A DNA stretch of 64,000 bases from G958296245 sp965262055 (GCA_965262055.1 CBDHEI010000001.1:434001-498000), one strand, 5' to 3'. Counted from the stretch's first letter, positions 25,533-33,936 are shown. Translations and numbers: made by a program. The notes: generated by a model not told the origin, from the sequence alone.

Positions 25533-26738
25533 TTGGAGGGGCAACCCTACAGGGGGGCTGCACGTCTCTCGGGTTCTGCAAATGCGTTCATGGTGCTTGC
25601 GGATAAGTTTCTACGGGAAGACGGAGTTGCGTCACTGGCGGTCGTGTTGCCGACTGTAATGGCTACAAACCCGGCCGCGTCCCAGACCCGCAAGTATCTG
25701 GCCCAACGGTTCCACATCGACACCATCGTCAGCTCCCATGACCCATATCGCATCTCCTTTTCGGAGAACACCAGCATAGGCGAGGTGCTGCTAGTCTGCC
25801 GGCGGTGGAGCGGAAACGGGCCGAAGCCCCCAACGCGGGTGGTCAACCTGTCACGGAGCCCAGCGACGCCGGTGGAAGCGCTGGACACGGCCGCAAGGAT
25901 CGAGCGGGCAGGCGAAAAAGGTGACTTTACCGTTCAGCAGGTGGACTCCAACCGTATCGAGCGCGGCGACTGGTCCGCCGTCAACTTCCTGTCGCCGTTC
26001 TTGGTCGAAGCCTACCGGAAGCTCAGCGAGACGGATCCGGGGACGATCCCTACGGTCAAGTTGAGCACCCTGGCCGACATCGGACCGGCGGGACAGCGAA
26101 TACGAGACGCATACACGCACACGGACATGCCGATACCGTTAGGGCGGCGGGCGCTCTGGCACCACAAGACGGACGTTACACAGTCGATGCGGGCGAAGAC
26201 CGACGTCTACATCGAGCCCAAACCTCCCCGCCGTCACCTCGCCGACAAGTACTGGGAGCAGCGCAGCGACCTGCTGCTGCCGCATCGGCTTTGGCTGCCC
26301 TTGGCGCGAGTCGCAGCGGTAACGCTGCCGGAGCGGGCCGTCGGCTCGATCTGGACGCCCTGCCGTCCCCATGACCCGGAGATAGCCAGAGCGCTGTGCC
26401 TGTACCTGAACTCCACACCCGGCCTGCTGTCCCTGCTGGGCGGGCGCGATAACCGCAAGCCGTCGTACCCGTCGTTCTCGCTGGACACGCTGCGGTCGCT
26501 GCCGGTGCCCAGCTTCGCGGCGCTGGGCCGCGCCGAGCGGGACCTGCTGAGTAGCTGGTTCGGCTGGCTGCAGGACGAAGTGCTTCTACCCTTCCCTCAC
26601 ATGCACGAAGACCCGGTGCGCGAGCAGATCGACGACGCGGTAGTCAAGGCGCTGGACCTAGACGACGAATGGGTTGCTACGATACGGCGGGAGCTGGCGC
26701 GGGAACCGTCGGTTACGGATGTGGGCGGGCCGCGCTAG
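25533..26738 (+). CDS. Restriction-modification type DNA methylase, C-terminal part with target-recognition region
   Basis: This is the downstream half of the broken gene; its frame is open from 25455, though the first usable start on its own is TTG at 25533. It holds the rest of the methylase domain (FLREDGVASLAVVLPTVMA, then FHIDTIVSSHDPYRISFSENTSIGEVLLVCRRW) and, from about residue 170, a variable region with ERAVGSIWTPC, LYLNSTPGLLSLLGGRDN and a helical end. That layout fits a target-recognition domain as in type IIG or BREX-like methylases. Alone it lacks the AdoMet motif and could not methylate. Confidence 0.78.
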   Translation: MEGQPYRGAARLSGSANAFMVLADKFLREDGVASLAVVLPTVMATNPAASQTRKYLAQRFHIDTIVSSHDPYRISFSENTSIGEVLLVCRRWSGNGPKPPTRVVNLSRSPATPVEALDTAARIERAGEKGDFTVQQVDSNRIERGDWSAVNFLSPFLVEAYRKLSETDPGTIPTVKLSTLADIGPAGQRIRDAYTHTDMPIPLGRRALWHHKTDVTQSMRAKTDVYIEPKPPRRHLADKYWEQRSDLLLPHRLWLPLARVAAVTLPERAVGSIWTPCRPHDPEIARALCLYLNSTPGLLSLLGGRDNRKPSYPSFSLDTLRSLPVPSFAALGRAERDLLSSWFGWLQDEVLLPFPHMHEDPVREQIDDAVVKALDLDDEWVATIRRELAREPSVTDVGGPR

Positions 26739-26911
26739 GGCGATTGAACGGTCGCTCAATGCCGAGATCGAAGGGCTTGAGCGCCTGGCATGGTGGCAGG
26801 GTGACCCGCTATGGTGAAACCCCTGCGGTAACCGCAAATTGTGAGGTGATGATTCTCGCTCGGTATTCCATTAGGCTTGAGGTAGCACGGTGTTCCAGGG
26901 GGGTGTTGCAG

Positions 26912-27127
26912 GTGGCGACGAATATCACGTGTGGGTTCGCTGACCAGGGGACGCGGATCGAGTGTACGTGGACTGTGATGGACGGCACGACCAGGCGGAA
27001 GACGGGTGTCAACATGACGGTGGCCATGCTGGAGGACTTTCTGGCGGGCGACGTGGCGGTCCCGACGCCTGGGCCGGTGACAGGGTTCGGGTACGTGGCG
27101 ACGCCGACGCCGGAGGCGGTGCGGTGA
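26912..27127 (+). CDS. Small hypothetical protein
   Basis: A 71-residue protein starting with GTG at 26912, with AGGGGGG about 8 bases upstream. It reads ATNITCGFADQGTRIECTWTV, then MTVAMLEDFLAGDV, and ends in a proline- and threonine-rich tail. I recognise no domain. Its stop TGA overlaps the ATG of the next small gene (TGATG), so the two are translationally coupled. A longer upstream extension of the frame is open but lacks a ribosome site. Role unknown. Confidence 0.5.
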   Translation: MATNITCGFADQGTRIECTWTVMDGTTRRKTGVNMTVAMLEDFLAGDVAVPTPGPVTGFGYVATPTPEAVR

Positions 27128-27360
27128 TGCGTAGGTGTGAAGTGTTGGCGGTAACGACGGGCAAGCAGTGCGAGAAGGAGGTGGAAGGTTTGAGGTGTTG
27201 GCAGCATCGTAGGATGGAGTATTTGACTATCGAGGAATGTGGAGATATCGACGCGAGCTGGATCAGTAGGCTGCCAGGGTCTGCTCGGGTCGTAGCGTAT
27301 GGGCTGCTGCGTGAAGCCGTGAGAGGACCGCTGTGGTGTGAGAGGGAAGAGGTGAGTTGA
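27127..27360 (+). CDS. Small putative zinc-binding protein
   Basis: A 77-residue protein coupled to the previous gene by TGATG overlap. The N-terminus carries Cys-x8-Cys-x9-Cys-x2-His (from CEVLAVTTGKQC to CWQH), the layout of the small C-C-C-H zinc knuckles found in phage-derived and accessory proteins with the pattern TxxGxxC. The remaining 50 residues are helical with no recognised domain. It may be a nucleic-acid-binding accessory factor of the island; this is inference. Confidence 0.55.
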   Translation: MRRCEVLAVTTGKQCEKEVEGLRCWQHRRMEYLTIEECGDIDASWISRLPGSARVVAYGLLREAVRGPLWCEREEVS

Positions 27361-27389
27361 GACAGACACTTACCTTCGTAGATCTCCCC

Positions 27390-27419
27390 TTGACAACCCC
27401 CACGCCTTCCCCCTAAAAT
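27390..27419 (+). promoter_or_regulatory. Sigma-70-like promoter giving a probable leaderless mRNA
   Basis: TTGACA (27390-27395) and TAAAAT (27414-27419) are separated by 18 bases. The ATG of the next gene starts at 27427, 7 bases after the -10 box, so transcription should begin at or right next to the start codon. No ribosome-binding site precedes the gene. Confidence 0.7.
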
Positions 27420-27426
27420 AGAACAC

Positions 27427-28527
27427 ATGTACTCTACAGCACAAGTACCGCAAGGGCAACAGGCCCCGCCGGTACACCCCCCCGGCGAGCACTCGCTCGC
27501 CCAGCTCGTACGAGACAACACCAACCAGGGCGAGATTATCGTCCACTTCCTCATCGACGCCATGAGAGGCCGCATCGATGGCGCGAAGACCTCGCACCGC
27601 ATCGACGCCGCGCGCCTGCTCCTAAAGCTCGGCTCCGACGACGCACCCGCATTCATCGCCGGCTTCAGCTCACACACCCGGCCCGGCGGCGGCAGCGCAT
27701 ACAGCAGCGGCGCAATCGTCGGCCGCCACAACCGCAAGTACGTCACACGGCTGGCCAAGTTCGTACGCACCAAGACCGGCGACGGCAAAGACCTCGTCAA
27801 CTTCCTCGTAGACGCCATGCTGGGCAGGCCCGAAGACTTCAATCCCGCCGCCAGGCTCGCGGCCGCCAAGGAGCTCCTCCGCCTCGGCTGGGAGACCGTT
27901 CCCACCGTCGGCAGAAACCGCAAGGCCAGGCGCAGCGAAGCCGCCGCCAACGGCCCCAAGGCCAACGGCGCCAAGACCAATGGCCCCAAAGCCGCCCACA
28001 ACGGCGCCAAGACCAGTGGCAGCAAAACCGCCCACAACGGCGCCAAGGCCGGTGGCCGCAAAGCCGCCGCCAACGGCACGAAAAATCTCCCAGGAGACCG
28101 GGCGCACAGCTCGAAGATACGGCAGCACCAGCCGACAGCAGCCAAGGCCGCCGCCCACAACGGCGCCGCCGCCGCCGCCAAAGACACCGACGAGCCGCTC
28201 ACCGGCCGGGACGACGACTCACGGCAGAGCAACAACCCCCAACACGACGACGCCCCCCAACAGAGCAACAACCCCCAACACGACGACGAGGAAGCGCCCT
28301 GGTACGTCCGCCCAACACCCCCCGTCATCACCGTGGAAGAGAACGACGCCGGCAGGAAGGCGCAACAGGACGCCGGACCCGAACAGCCCTACGAGCGCGA
28401 AGCCATGCGCAAAGGCATCGACCTCTGGCGCGACCCCGCCGAATACTGGATCGCAGCCGACGAGGACCCAACCGCCTACCGGCCCTCCCAACGCATGGAC
28501 TCCACCTACTTCCCCAGGGGCCCATAG
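27427..28527 (+). CDS. Protein with a duplicated 46-residue helical domain and a histone-like lysine/alanine-rich tail
   Basis: I do not recognise the family of this 366-residue protein. Residues 24-69 and 109-154 are two copies of one domain: both open LA.(L/F)VR..T..G, continue FL(I/V)DAM.GR, and close with R..AA then LL(K/R)LG. From about 165 to 240 runs a basic low-complexity tail of 12-residue units rich in NGAK, like histone-H1 or AlgP tails. An acidic stretch with QSNNPQHDD twice (267-275, 279-287) and a conserved-looking C-terminus (IDLWRDPAEYWIAADEDPTAYRP) follow. A DNA-binding role is plausible. It lacks a ribosome site. Confidence 0.72.
   Translation: MYSTAQVPQGQQAPPVHPPGEHSLAQLVRDNTNQGEIIVHFLIDAMRGRIDGAKTSHRIDAARLLLKLGSDDAPAFIAGFSSHTRPGGGSAYSSGAIVGRHNRKYVTRLAKFVRTKTGDGKDLVNFLVDAMLGRPEDFNPAARLAAAKELLRLGWETVPTVGRNRKARRSEAAANGPKANGAKTNGPKAAHNGAKTSGSKTAHNGAKAGGRKAAANGTKNLPGDRAHSSKIRQHQPTAAKAAAHNGAAAAAKDTDEPLTGRDDDSRQSNNPQHDDAPQQSNNPQHDDEEAPWYVRPTPPVITVEENDAGRKAQQDAGPEQPYEREAMRKGIDLWRDPAEYWIAADEDPTAYRPSQRMDSTYFPRGP
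27950..28082. repeat. 36-bp imperfect tandem repeats encoding NGAK units
   Basis: Units such as GCCCACAACGGCGCCAAG recur at 36-base pitch and encode 12-residue steps (AHNGAKTSGSKT, then AHNGAKAGGRKA). They make the basic tail of the protein at 27427-28527. Confidence 0.7.
28225..28287. repeat. 27-bp exact direct repeat, 36-bp pitch
   Basis: A 27-base unit at 28225-28251 recurs exactly at 28261-28287 and encodes QSNNPQHDD twice, within the acidic part of the same protein. Exact identity implies a recent duplication. Confidence 0.85.
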
Positions 28528-28541
28528 CCCGCCGCCCTTGG

Positions 28542-28572
28542 ACTTCGTGACCCTTCGTGCCCTTCGTGGATG
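28542..28572. repeat. CCTTCGTG-type dispersed repeat
   Basis: Three tandem-like units (CTTCGTGAC, CCTTCGTGC, CCTTCGTGG) lie between the island and the CorC gene. They resemble, in inverted orientation, the degraded copy at 487-516. Confidence 0.4.
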
Positions 28573-28667
28573 GTAAGACGGAACCGCGGGTGATGGTAGA
28601 ATCCACATAGCCGCATCTGGCCCAATACGCCTGGTAGAGTCGAGCCCCGCTGCGAGAGGACGGTGAG

Positions 28668-29936
28668 ATGAGTGTCGGCGTAGGCGAACTAGCTATCGTC
28701 GTGTTATGCGTGTTCTTGTCGGCCTTCTTCTCCAGTTCTGAGGCCGCCTTCCTCTCAGTACGGGGCACGGCCAAGCTTGCGCACCTGGTCAAGGAAGGGG
28801 TACCCGCAGCTGGCCGCGTGTCCCGCATGCTCGACGAGCCTGGCCGGCTCCTGTCCACCATCCTGCTGGGCAACAATCTGGTCAACGTCGCGTTCACGGC
28901 CCTCGTTACCGCGCTGATCCTGGACGCGGTCACCGACGAGAACACCGGGATCATTATCGCGACCGTCGTCGGCACGCTGGTCCTGCTCATCTTCGGCGAG
29001 GTGCTTCCCAAGACGGCGGCGCTCCGGTTTCCGATGGGGACGGCCATGACCTTCACGCGCCCTCTCAGGGCAGTAGAGCTGGCCCTATGGCCCCTCGTGG
29101 TCGTACTGCAGTCGGCGACACGGATCGCGGAGATAGGCGGCCGCGACGGCGAGGACCCTTCCGTGACCGAGGCCGAGGTGCGGACGCTCATCGACATAGG
29201 CGAGGAGGAGGGAGAGCTCGAGCCGAGCGAGGTGGAGAGGCTGGAGCGGGTGTTCCGGTTCGGCGACCGCCAGGCACGGGAGGTTATGACTCCGCGCACG
29301 GAGATCGCCTTCGTAAACAGGAGCGCCACCCTGGGGGAGTTCCTGGAGATATACGCCGACCACTCGCATACGCGGTTCCCGGCCTACAAGGGAACGACCG
29401 AGGATATCGTCGGCATCTTCTCGGCAAAGGACATACTCAGGACCCTGTCCACAAGGACCATGGGCCACGACGAGCCGATCACCGATCTGATCAGGGACGT
29501 TTACTTCGTGCCGGAGACGCAGCGGATCGCCGACCTGTTCGAGGGGATGAGGCAGGGGGGCAACCAGATCGCGATCGTGATCGACGAGTTCGGCGGAGTC
29601 GCGGGGTTGGTGACACTCAAGAGCCTGCTGGAAGAGGTCGTTGGGCGCGTCGGCGAGGAGGGAGCGAGCCCCGAGGAGGAGTACGAAGCCCTTGGCAAGG
29701 ACACCTTCCAGGTCGACGGCGCCATGAGCACGGAGGAGGCAGAGGCAGAGCTTGGCATCGAGTTGCCGAAGGGCGATTTCGAGACGGTGGCGGGGTTCGT
29801 GCTGGACAGGCTGGGCCACATCCCCACGGAGGGAGAGCAGTTCGAGTACGGGAACCTGAAGGTGGAGGTGGCGCAGATGAACGGGCTGAGGGTCGAGACT
29901 GTGAAGCTGACCAGGGTCAGGGAGGGCCTGTCTTGA
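28668..29936 (+). CDS. CNNM/CorC family transporter (hemolysin-like, DUF21 + CBS + CorC_HlyC)
   Basis: A 422-residue membrane protein. Residues 1-180 form the DUF21/CNNM domain with hydrophobic helices (ELAIVVLCVFLSAFFSSSEAA, then ILLIFGEVLPKT). A CBS pair follows from about 205 to 330 (VMTPRTEIAFVNRSATLGEF, then EPITDLIRDVYFVPET), and the C-terminal CorC_HlyC domain is marked by FVLDRLGHIPTEGEQFEY. CNNM/CorC proteins move Mg2+ or Na+ across the cytoplasmic membrane. The stop overlaps the next start (TGATG), coupling it to an enolase-superfamily gene, an unusual pairing. Confidence 0.93.
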   Translation: MSVGVGELAIVVLCVFLSAFFSSSEAAFLSVRGTAKLAHLVKEGVPAAGRVSRMLDEPGRLLSTILLGNNLVNVAFTALVTALILDAVTDENTGIIIATVVGTLVLLIFGEVLPKTAALRFPMGTAMTFTRPLRAVELALWPLVVVLQSATRIAEIGGRDGEDPSVTEAEVRTLIDIGEEEGELEPSEVERLERVFRFGDRQAREVMTPRTEIAFVNRSATLGEFLEIYADHSHTRFPAYKGTTEDIVGIFSAKDILRTLSTRTMGHDEPITDLIRDVYFVPETQRIADLFEGMRQGGNQIAIVIDEFGGVAGLVTLKSLLEEVVGRVGEEGASPEEEYEALGKDTFQVDGAMSTEEAEAELGIELPKGDFETVAGFVLDRLGHIPTEGEQFEYGNLKVEVAQMNGLRVETVKLTRVREGLS

Positions 29937-31069
29937 TGAAGGCTACTAGCATCGAAGCGGTGGAGACGGTGGCGTGGGACCGGTGGCTGCTGCTCAAGGT
30001 GCACTGCGAGGACGGCACGGTCGGGATCGGGGAGGCCGGCGTCCACGGCTGGCTGCGTCCGGCGGAGACGATGGTGAACGTCTGCGAGCCGTACCTGGTG
30101 GGCAAAGACCCTTCCAAGGTTGAGCACCACATCCAATACCTGCAACGCAGCTCACACTTCATGGGCTCGGTGATCAGCGGCGCGTTGTCGGCAATCGACA
30201 TAGCTCTATGGGACATCAAGGGGAAGCGCCTGGGCGCCCCCATCTACGAGCTGATGGGCGGGAAGACGCGCGACAAGGTGCGCTGCTACATGCATGTCAA
30301 CGGGGACACGGAGGAGGAGCTAGCGCAAGACGCCGCACGGGCCGTGCAGGCCGGGTTCACCGCGGTGCGTTTCAGCGCATTTGGCCCGGAGTTCTGGCTG
30401 CACAGGTCGTACTCAGAGTGGGCCGCAGAGGCAGTTGCCCGCGTGGCGGCGGTGAGGGAGCAGGTGGGCAGCGGGACCGACGTCTGCGTCGAGATACACC
30501 GCCAGATGAACCCCGCAGAGTCGATAGCCCTGGGCCGCAGGTTGGAGGAGTTCCACCCCTACTTCTACGAGGACCCTATGCTGCCGGACAGCCCGGCCCT
30601 GATGGCTGAGATTGCCCAGCAATGCAACTTGCCCATCGCCACCGGAGAGAGGTTCACGACCATCTTCGAGTACCAGCAGCTACTCGAGAACCGGGCGTGC
30701 GCCTACGTCAGGCCGGACGTGTGCCTATGCGGCGGTCTCACCGGATCGAAGAAGGTTGCCGCAATGGCGGAGGCGCACCACGTAAAGGTGATACCCCACA
30801 ACCCGCTTAGCCCGGTCAGCACCGCAGCCTGCGTGCAGCTAGACGCGTGCATACCGAACTTCGCGCTCCAGGAGTACACGGGCGAGTCCGAGCCGCCCAA
30901 GAGCGAGCTGCTGATCGAGCCGCTGGAGTTGGACGAGGGCTACCTGACCGTCCCCGACGGTCCGGGACTGGGCATCAAGCTGAACGACGCGGCGCTTGCC
31001 AAGTTCCCCTTCGTCGACAAGGTGCTCGACACACCCATCGCTCGCGACGGCTCCGTCGCCGACCGTTAA
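29936..31069 (+). CDS. Enolase superfamily sugar-acid dehydratase (mandelate racemase/muconate lactonizing group)
   Basis: A 377-residue protein with a capping domain then a TIM barrel. Candidate metal ligands are the glutamate in VCVEIHRQM, the glutamate in YFYEDPM and the glutamate in IATGERF; the general-base histidine lies in VIPHNPLSPVSTAA, a galactonate/mannonate dehydratase-like signature. The HRQMNP stretch after strand 3 supports an acid-sugar dehydratase of the DgoD type rather than a racemase. The exact sugar acid cannot be told. It is translationally coupled to the CorC gene. Confidence 0.88.
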   Translation: MKATSIEAVETVAWDRWLLLKVHCEDGTVGIGEAGVHGWLRPAETMVNVCEPYLVGKDPSKVEHHIQYLQRSSHFMGSVISGALSAIDIALWDIKGKRLGAPIYELMGGKTRDKVRCYMHVNGDTEEELAQDAARAVQAGFTAVRFSAFGPEFWLHRSYSEWAAEAVARVAAVREQVGSGTDVCVEIHRQMNPAESIALGRRLEEFHPYFYEDPMLPDSPALMAEIAQQCNLPIATGERFTTIFEYQQLLENRACAYVRPDVCLCGGLTGSKKVAAMAEAHHVKVIPHNPLSPVSTAACVQLDACIPNFALQEYTGESEPPKSELLIEPLELDEGYLTVPDGPGLGIKLNDAALAKFPFVDKVLDTPIARDGSVADR

Positions 31070-31141
31070 GCGCCTATGCGTGCGGCGAACGGGCAGTACA
31101 GCGGTTGCATGACCCGCTGCCTACTGAGGCGGGGGATGGTT

Positions 31142-31217
31142 TGGCAGGAGCGACAGGATTCGAACCTGCGACCTGCGGTTTTGGAGACCGCTGCTCTACC
31201 AATTGAGCTACGCTCCT
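31142..31217 (-). tRNA. tRNA-Trp (anticodon CCA)
   Basis: On the minus strand: acceptor AGGAGCG paired with CGCTCCT, D-arm GCTC/GAGC, anticodon stem GCGGT/ACCGC around CTCCAAA (anticodon CCA), T-arm GCAGG-TTCGAAT-CCTGT, and encoded 3-prime CCA at 31142-31144. Confidence 0.96.
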
Positions 31218-31370
31218 ACCCTGCAACGATTCTAGTACCGCGTCCGCGTCAGGTCAAACGGGGGTTGGGACGTGGATGGGCAAGATCGACTGGGCAATGG
31301 TGACTTGGGACGTACGGCACAGGCTGAAAGCATCGGCCGCAACGTGCGGCGCGGAGGGGCTGACGTGGCC

Positions 31371-32618
31371 CTAGGACCTGCGCAGGCGGTATGTCACCGC
31401 CACGAGGCTGACGACTACGAGCAGTGCTAGGGCGGCCCAGATCCAACCCAGCACACCCTCTTCGGGGATAGTAACCTTCAGATCGAGGCTGTCGCTGACA
31501 CCCTCCGAGTGAGCTATCAGGGTGACCAGGTAGTCTCCTGCTGCCCCACCGTCTGGTGGAGTTACCAACACCTGCACTTGCTGCTGCTCCCCCCGTCCCA
31601 CGAACCGGATGTCCGGAGGGGCAAATTCGATCTGCCAGCCTTCCGGCGGTCTGCTGAACAAGTCGACCTTGGAGACCACCTCGTTGCCCGTATTTGCGAC
31701 GACGAGGCCGACAGTAGTTGCTTCACCGGGGACGGCCTCCGCCGTGAGCCTCCCGGTCAGAGAGGTTATCTGGATTTCGATGCTGCCGACTATTTCGACC
31801 TGGAACACGGCGGATAGGGGCCGGTCCCCTCCGGTGGCCGTGAACTCGATCCCGTACTGGCCGGGGGACTCGTCGCGCAGGGGCCTTACCCTTACAACGA
31901 TCGTCTCCGAGCTACCTGCCTCCAAGCTGAGGGACGTAATCTTCTTCTTCTCCTCGTCCTCACTGCCGAACGCCGGCACGAACTCCAGCCCCCAGCTTTC
32001 GGGCGCCCTACCGCCGAGGTCGAGGACGACCGTCTCCTCGGTGCCGTTCTTCAGAGAGACGTTGAACTCGAATTCGCTGTCGGCAGAGCCGCTGAGGGAC
32101 GAGTACCTTGGCGCGGTCACCTCCAGTATCCCGAGCAACGCCTCGGCCAGGTCCGCCGATTCCGCGGGCTTCACGGTCATGAGTATCTCGCGGATCTTCT
32201 CGAAGGATCCGTCCGAAGCTGCGGCCCGCAGCACCCACCGGTAGTCTCCGGGAGCGGCGTCGTCAGGGATCTTGAACTCCAACGGCATGGAACGCGCGTC
32301 CGAGGGCGCCAGCGAGACGCCGGAGACCGGGTAGTTCGTCAGCGCGCCGCGTATGCCCACTTGCCAGTCCTCGCCGGGAGTCTCGATGAACTCCAAGGAG
32401 AAAGACACCGCCAACGTTCCGTTGTTCTCCACGCTCAGGTTTATCAGGACTTCGGCCCCGGGCTTGGTGACGATGTGGTGCCACTTGGGCTGGACTACGA
32501 TGTCGTCCCCCGTGTCGGCAGCAACACGCCCTTGGACGGCTGCCAAGGCAGCCGAGGCCAGCACGGCCAGCACGACGGCTGCCGCCAGGCGTGCGACTTG
32601 AGTGGAAAGACTACGCAT
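31371..32618 (-). CDS. Exported NEW3-domain protein with C-terminal membrane anchor
   Basis: A 415-residue surface protein: signal peptide at 1-30 (VARLAAAVVLAVLASAALAA), then about three immunoglobulin-like NEW3/NPCBM-type beta modules (motifs such as GTLAVSFSLEFIETPGEDW, APGDYRWVLRAAAS and PPEGWQIEFAPP), then a transmembrane helix at about 390-410 (GWIWAALALLVVVSLVAVTY) and the basic tail RLRRS. The layout displays beta modules outside a single membrane. It is a tandem paralogue of the gene at 32625-33833, 6 bases away. The ligand is unknown. Confidence 0.85.
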   Translation of the reverse strand: MRSLSTQVARLAAAVVLAVLASAALAAVQGRVAADTGDDIVVQPKWHHIVTKPGAEVLINLSVENNGTLAVSFSLEFIETPGEDWQVGIRGALTNYPVSGVSLAPSDARSMPLEFKIPDDAAPGDYRWVLRAAASDGSFEKIREILMTVKPAESADLAEALLGILEVTAPRYSSLSGSADSEFEFNVSLKNGTEETVVLDLGGRAPESWGLEFVPAFGSEDEEKKKITSLSLEAGSSETIVVRVRPLRDESPGQYGIEFTATGGDRPLSAVFQVEIVGSIEIQITSLTGRLTAEAVPGEATTVGLVVANTGNEVVSKVDLFSRPPEGWQIEFAPPDIRFVGRGEQQQVQVLVTPPDGGAAGDYLVTLIAHSEGVSDSLDLKVTIPEEGVLGWIWAALALLVVVSLVAVTYRLRRS

Positions 32619-32624
32619 AGCCGC

Positions 32625-33833
32625 CTATCTCTTCCCCAGCCGGATGAACAGGCTCGTCAACCCTCCGAGCACGAGAATGACCAACGCCGCTCCCACCCAT
32701 CGCCAGACGGTGGACTGCGTCACGGTGACGACGAGCTCCATGCTGTCACCGGCGAGGCCGGACAGGACCACGATAGAGACGCCGTAGTCCCCCGGGACTG
32801 CGTTGCTGGGGGGCTCAAGCTGTGCGATGACCTCTTGCGTGGCGCCCGCCTCCACCGTATCTACGACGGGAGGCTCGAAGGAGACCTCCCAACCCGTTGG
32901 GGCCTGACTGATCAGGCTAACGGCATTGAGCGCGATAGTCCCTGAGTTCGTGACGAGTATGGTTATGGGGGTCTGTTGGCCGGCGGCCGCTTTTGCGTTG
33001 AGTCGCCCAGACGGCGCGTTCACCGACAACTCGTTTCTGCCAGTCAGCACCACCTCCAGAGGGGTCGAGAGAGCCGTATTCGGGCCGTTAACCAGGAACT
33101 GCACCTCGTACTTGCCTGGGAAGGCGCCTGCCGGCGGCTCCACGTCCACGGTAACCGTCTCGCCGGCGCCCGGCGTGATACTCACGGAGGTGATGCGCCG
33201 CCCCTCGGCGAACGCGGGCCGGGAGTTGACTCTCCAGCCCGGCGGGGCTATGGAGCCCAGGTCGAGGTTCACGGGGTCCAAAGTCCTGTTGCGGACCACG
33301 ACGTTGAAGGCGAACTCGCCGTCGTTGGGGCCAGTGAGCGATGTGTACCTCGGCTCCTCCAGCTCGACTGCACCCGGACCCTCCGGCTCGACGACGCTCA
33401 GCGGGACTACCGTAATCGTGATGGGGAGCGTGGCCTCGAACCCGCCGTCGTCGGTTGAGGCCTTCAGGGTGACACCGTAGTCACCGGGCTGGGCGTCCTC
33501 GGGGATGTTGACCTCCAGGGTCAGGTTCCGCTCTTCCTCCTTGACCAGCGAGATGCCGCGTATCTCGTAGGAGGTCGGGTTCCCCTTGAACTGGACGTCC
33601 CAGCCGGGCGGCGTCTCTTCGAAGCTCACCGAGAACTCGATAGGAACGGGGCCGGTGTTCTCCGACTCCAATATGATGACGGCCTGCTCGCCTGGCTTGC
33701 TGATGACGTGGAACCACTGAGGGACCAGGGTCAGCGGGCCGTCGGGCTCGGCAGCCGCCGTCCCCAACGCAGCGTGTAGAAATGCCCACGCTACAGCGAA
33801 CAGGATTGCCACCTTGCCTGCATTCTCTCTCAT
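32625..33833 (-). CDS. Exported NEW3-domain protein with C-terminal membrane anchor, upstream paralogue
   Basis: A 402-residue protein of the same architecture: signal peptide (VAILFAVAWAFLHAALGTAAA), beta modules with PGDYGVTLKASTDDGGFEATL and APTGWEVSFEPP, and a C-terminal helix VWRWVGAALVILVLGGLTSLF followed by a basic tail. I start it at ATG 33833 (AGGGA about 7 bases upstream) rather than the TTG two codons earlier. It is clearly homologous to the next gene, but with lower identity than the 14-16 kb pair, so an older duplication. Confidence 0.85.
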   Translation of the reverse strand: MRENAGKVAILFAVAWAFLHAALGTAAAEPDGPLTLVPQWFHVISKPGEQAVIILESENTGPVPIEFSVSFEETPPGWDVQFKGNPTSYEIRGISLVKEEERNLTLEVNIPEDAQPGDYGVTLKASTDDGGFEATLPITITVVPLSVVEPEGPGAVELEEPRYTSLTGPNDGEFAFNVVVRNRTLDPVNLDLGSIAPPGWRVNSRPAFAEGRRITSVSITPGAGETVTVDVEPPAGAFPGKYEVQFLVNGPNTALSTPLEVVLTGRNELSVNAPSGRLNAKAAAGQQTPITILVTNSGTIALNAVSLISQAPTGWEVSFEPPVVDTVEAGATQEVIAQLEPPSNAVPGDYGVSIVVLSGLAGDSMELVVTVTQSTVWRWVGAALVILVLGGLTSLFIRLGKR

Positions 33834-33936
33834 CGTCAATCCCTGTTCAGCCTGAGGTCTCCGAAAAGCCCATGAATCCTCATAAGTGAGTCCACTATCT
33901 AATTATAGCGCGAGCGCGCCACATGCCAAGGGCAGA

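Noticed and set aside
27009..28331. Minus-strand 440-residue open frame across the histone-like-tail gene
   Set aside because: Low-complexity translation of the repeat region; the plus strand has a promoter, a duplicated domain and a sensible C-terminus.
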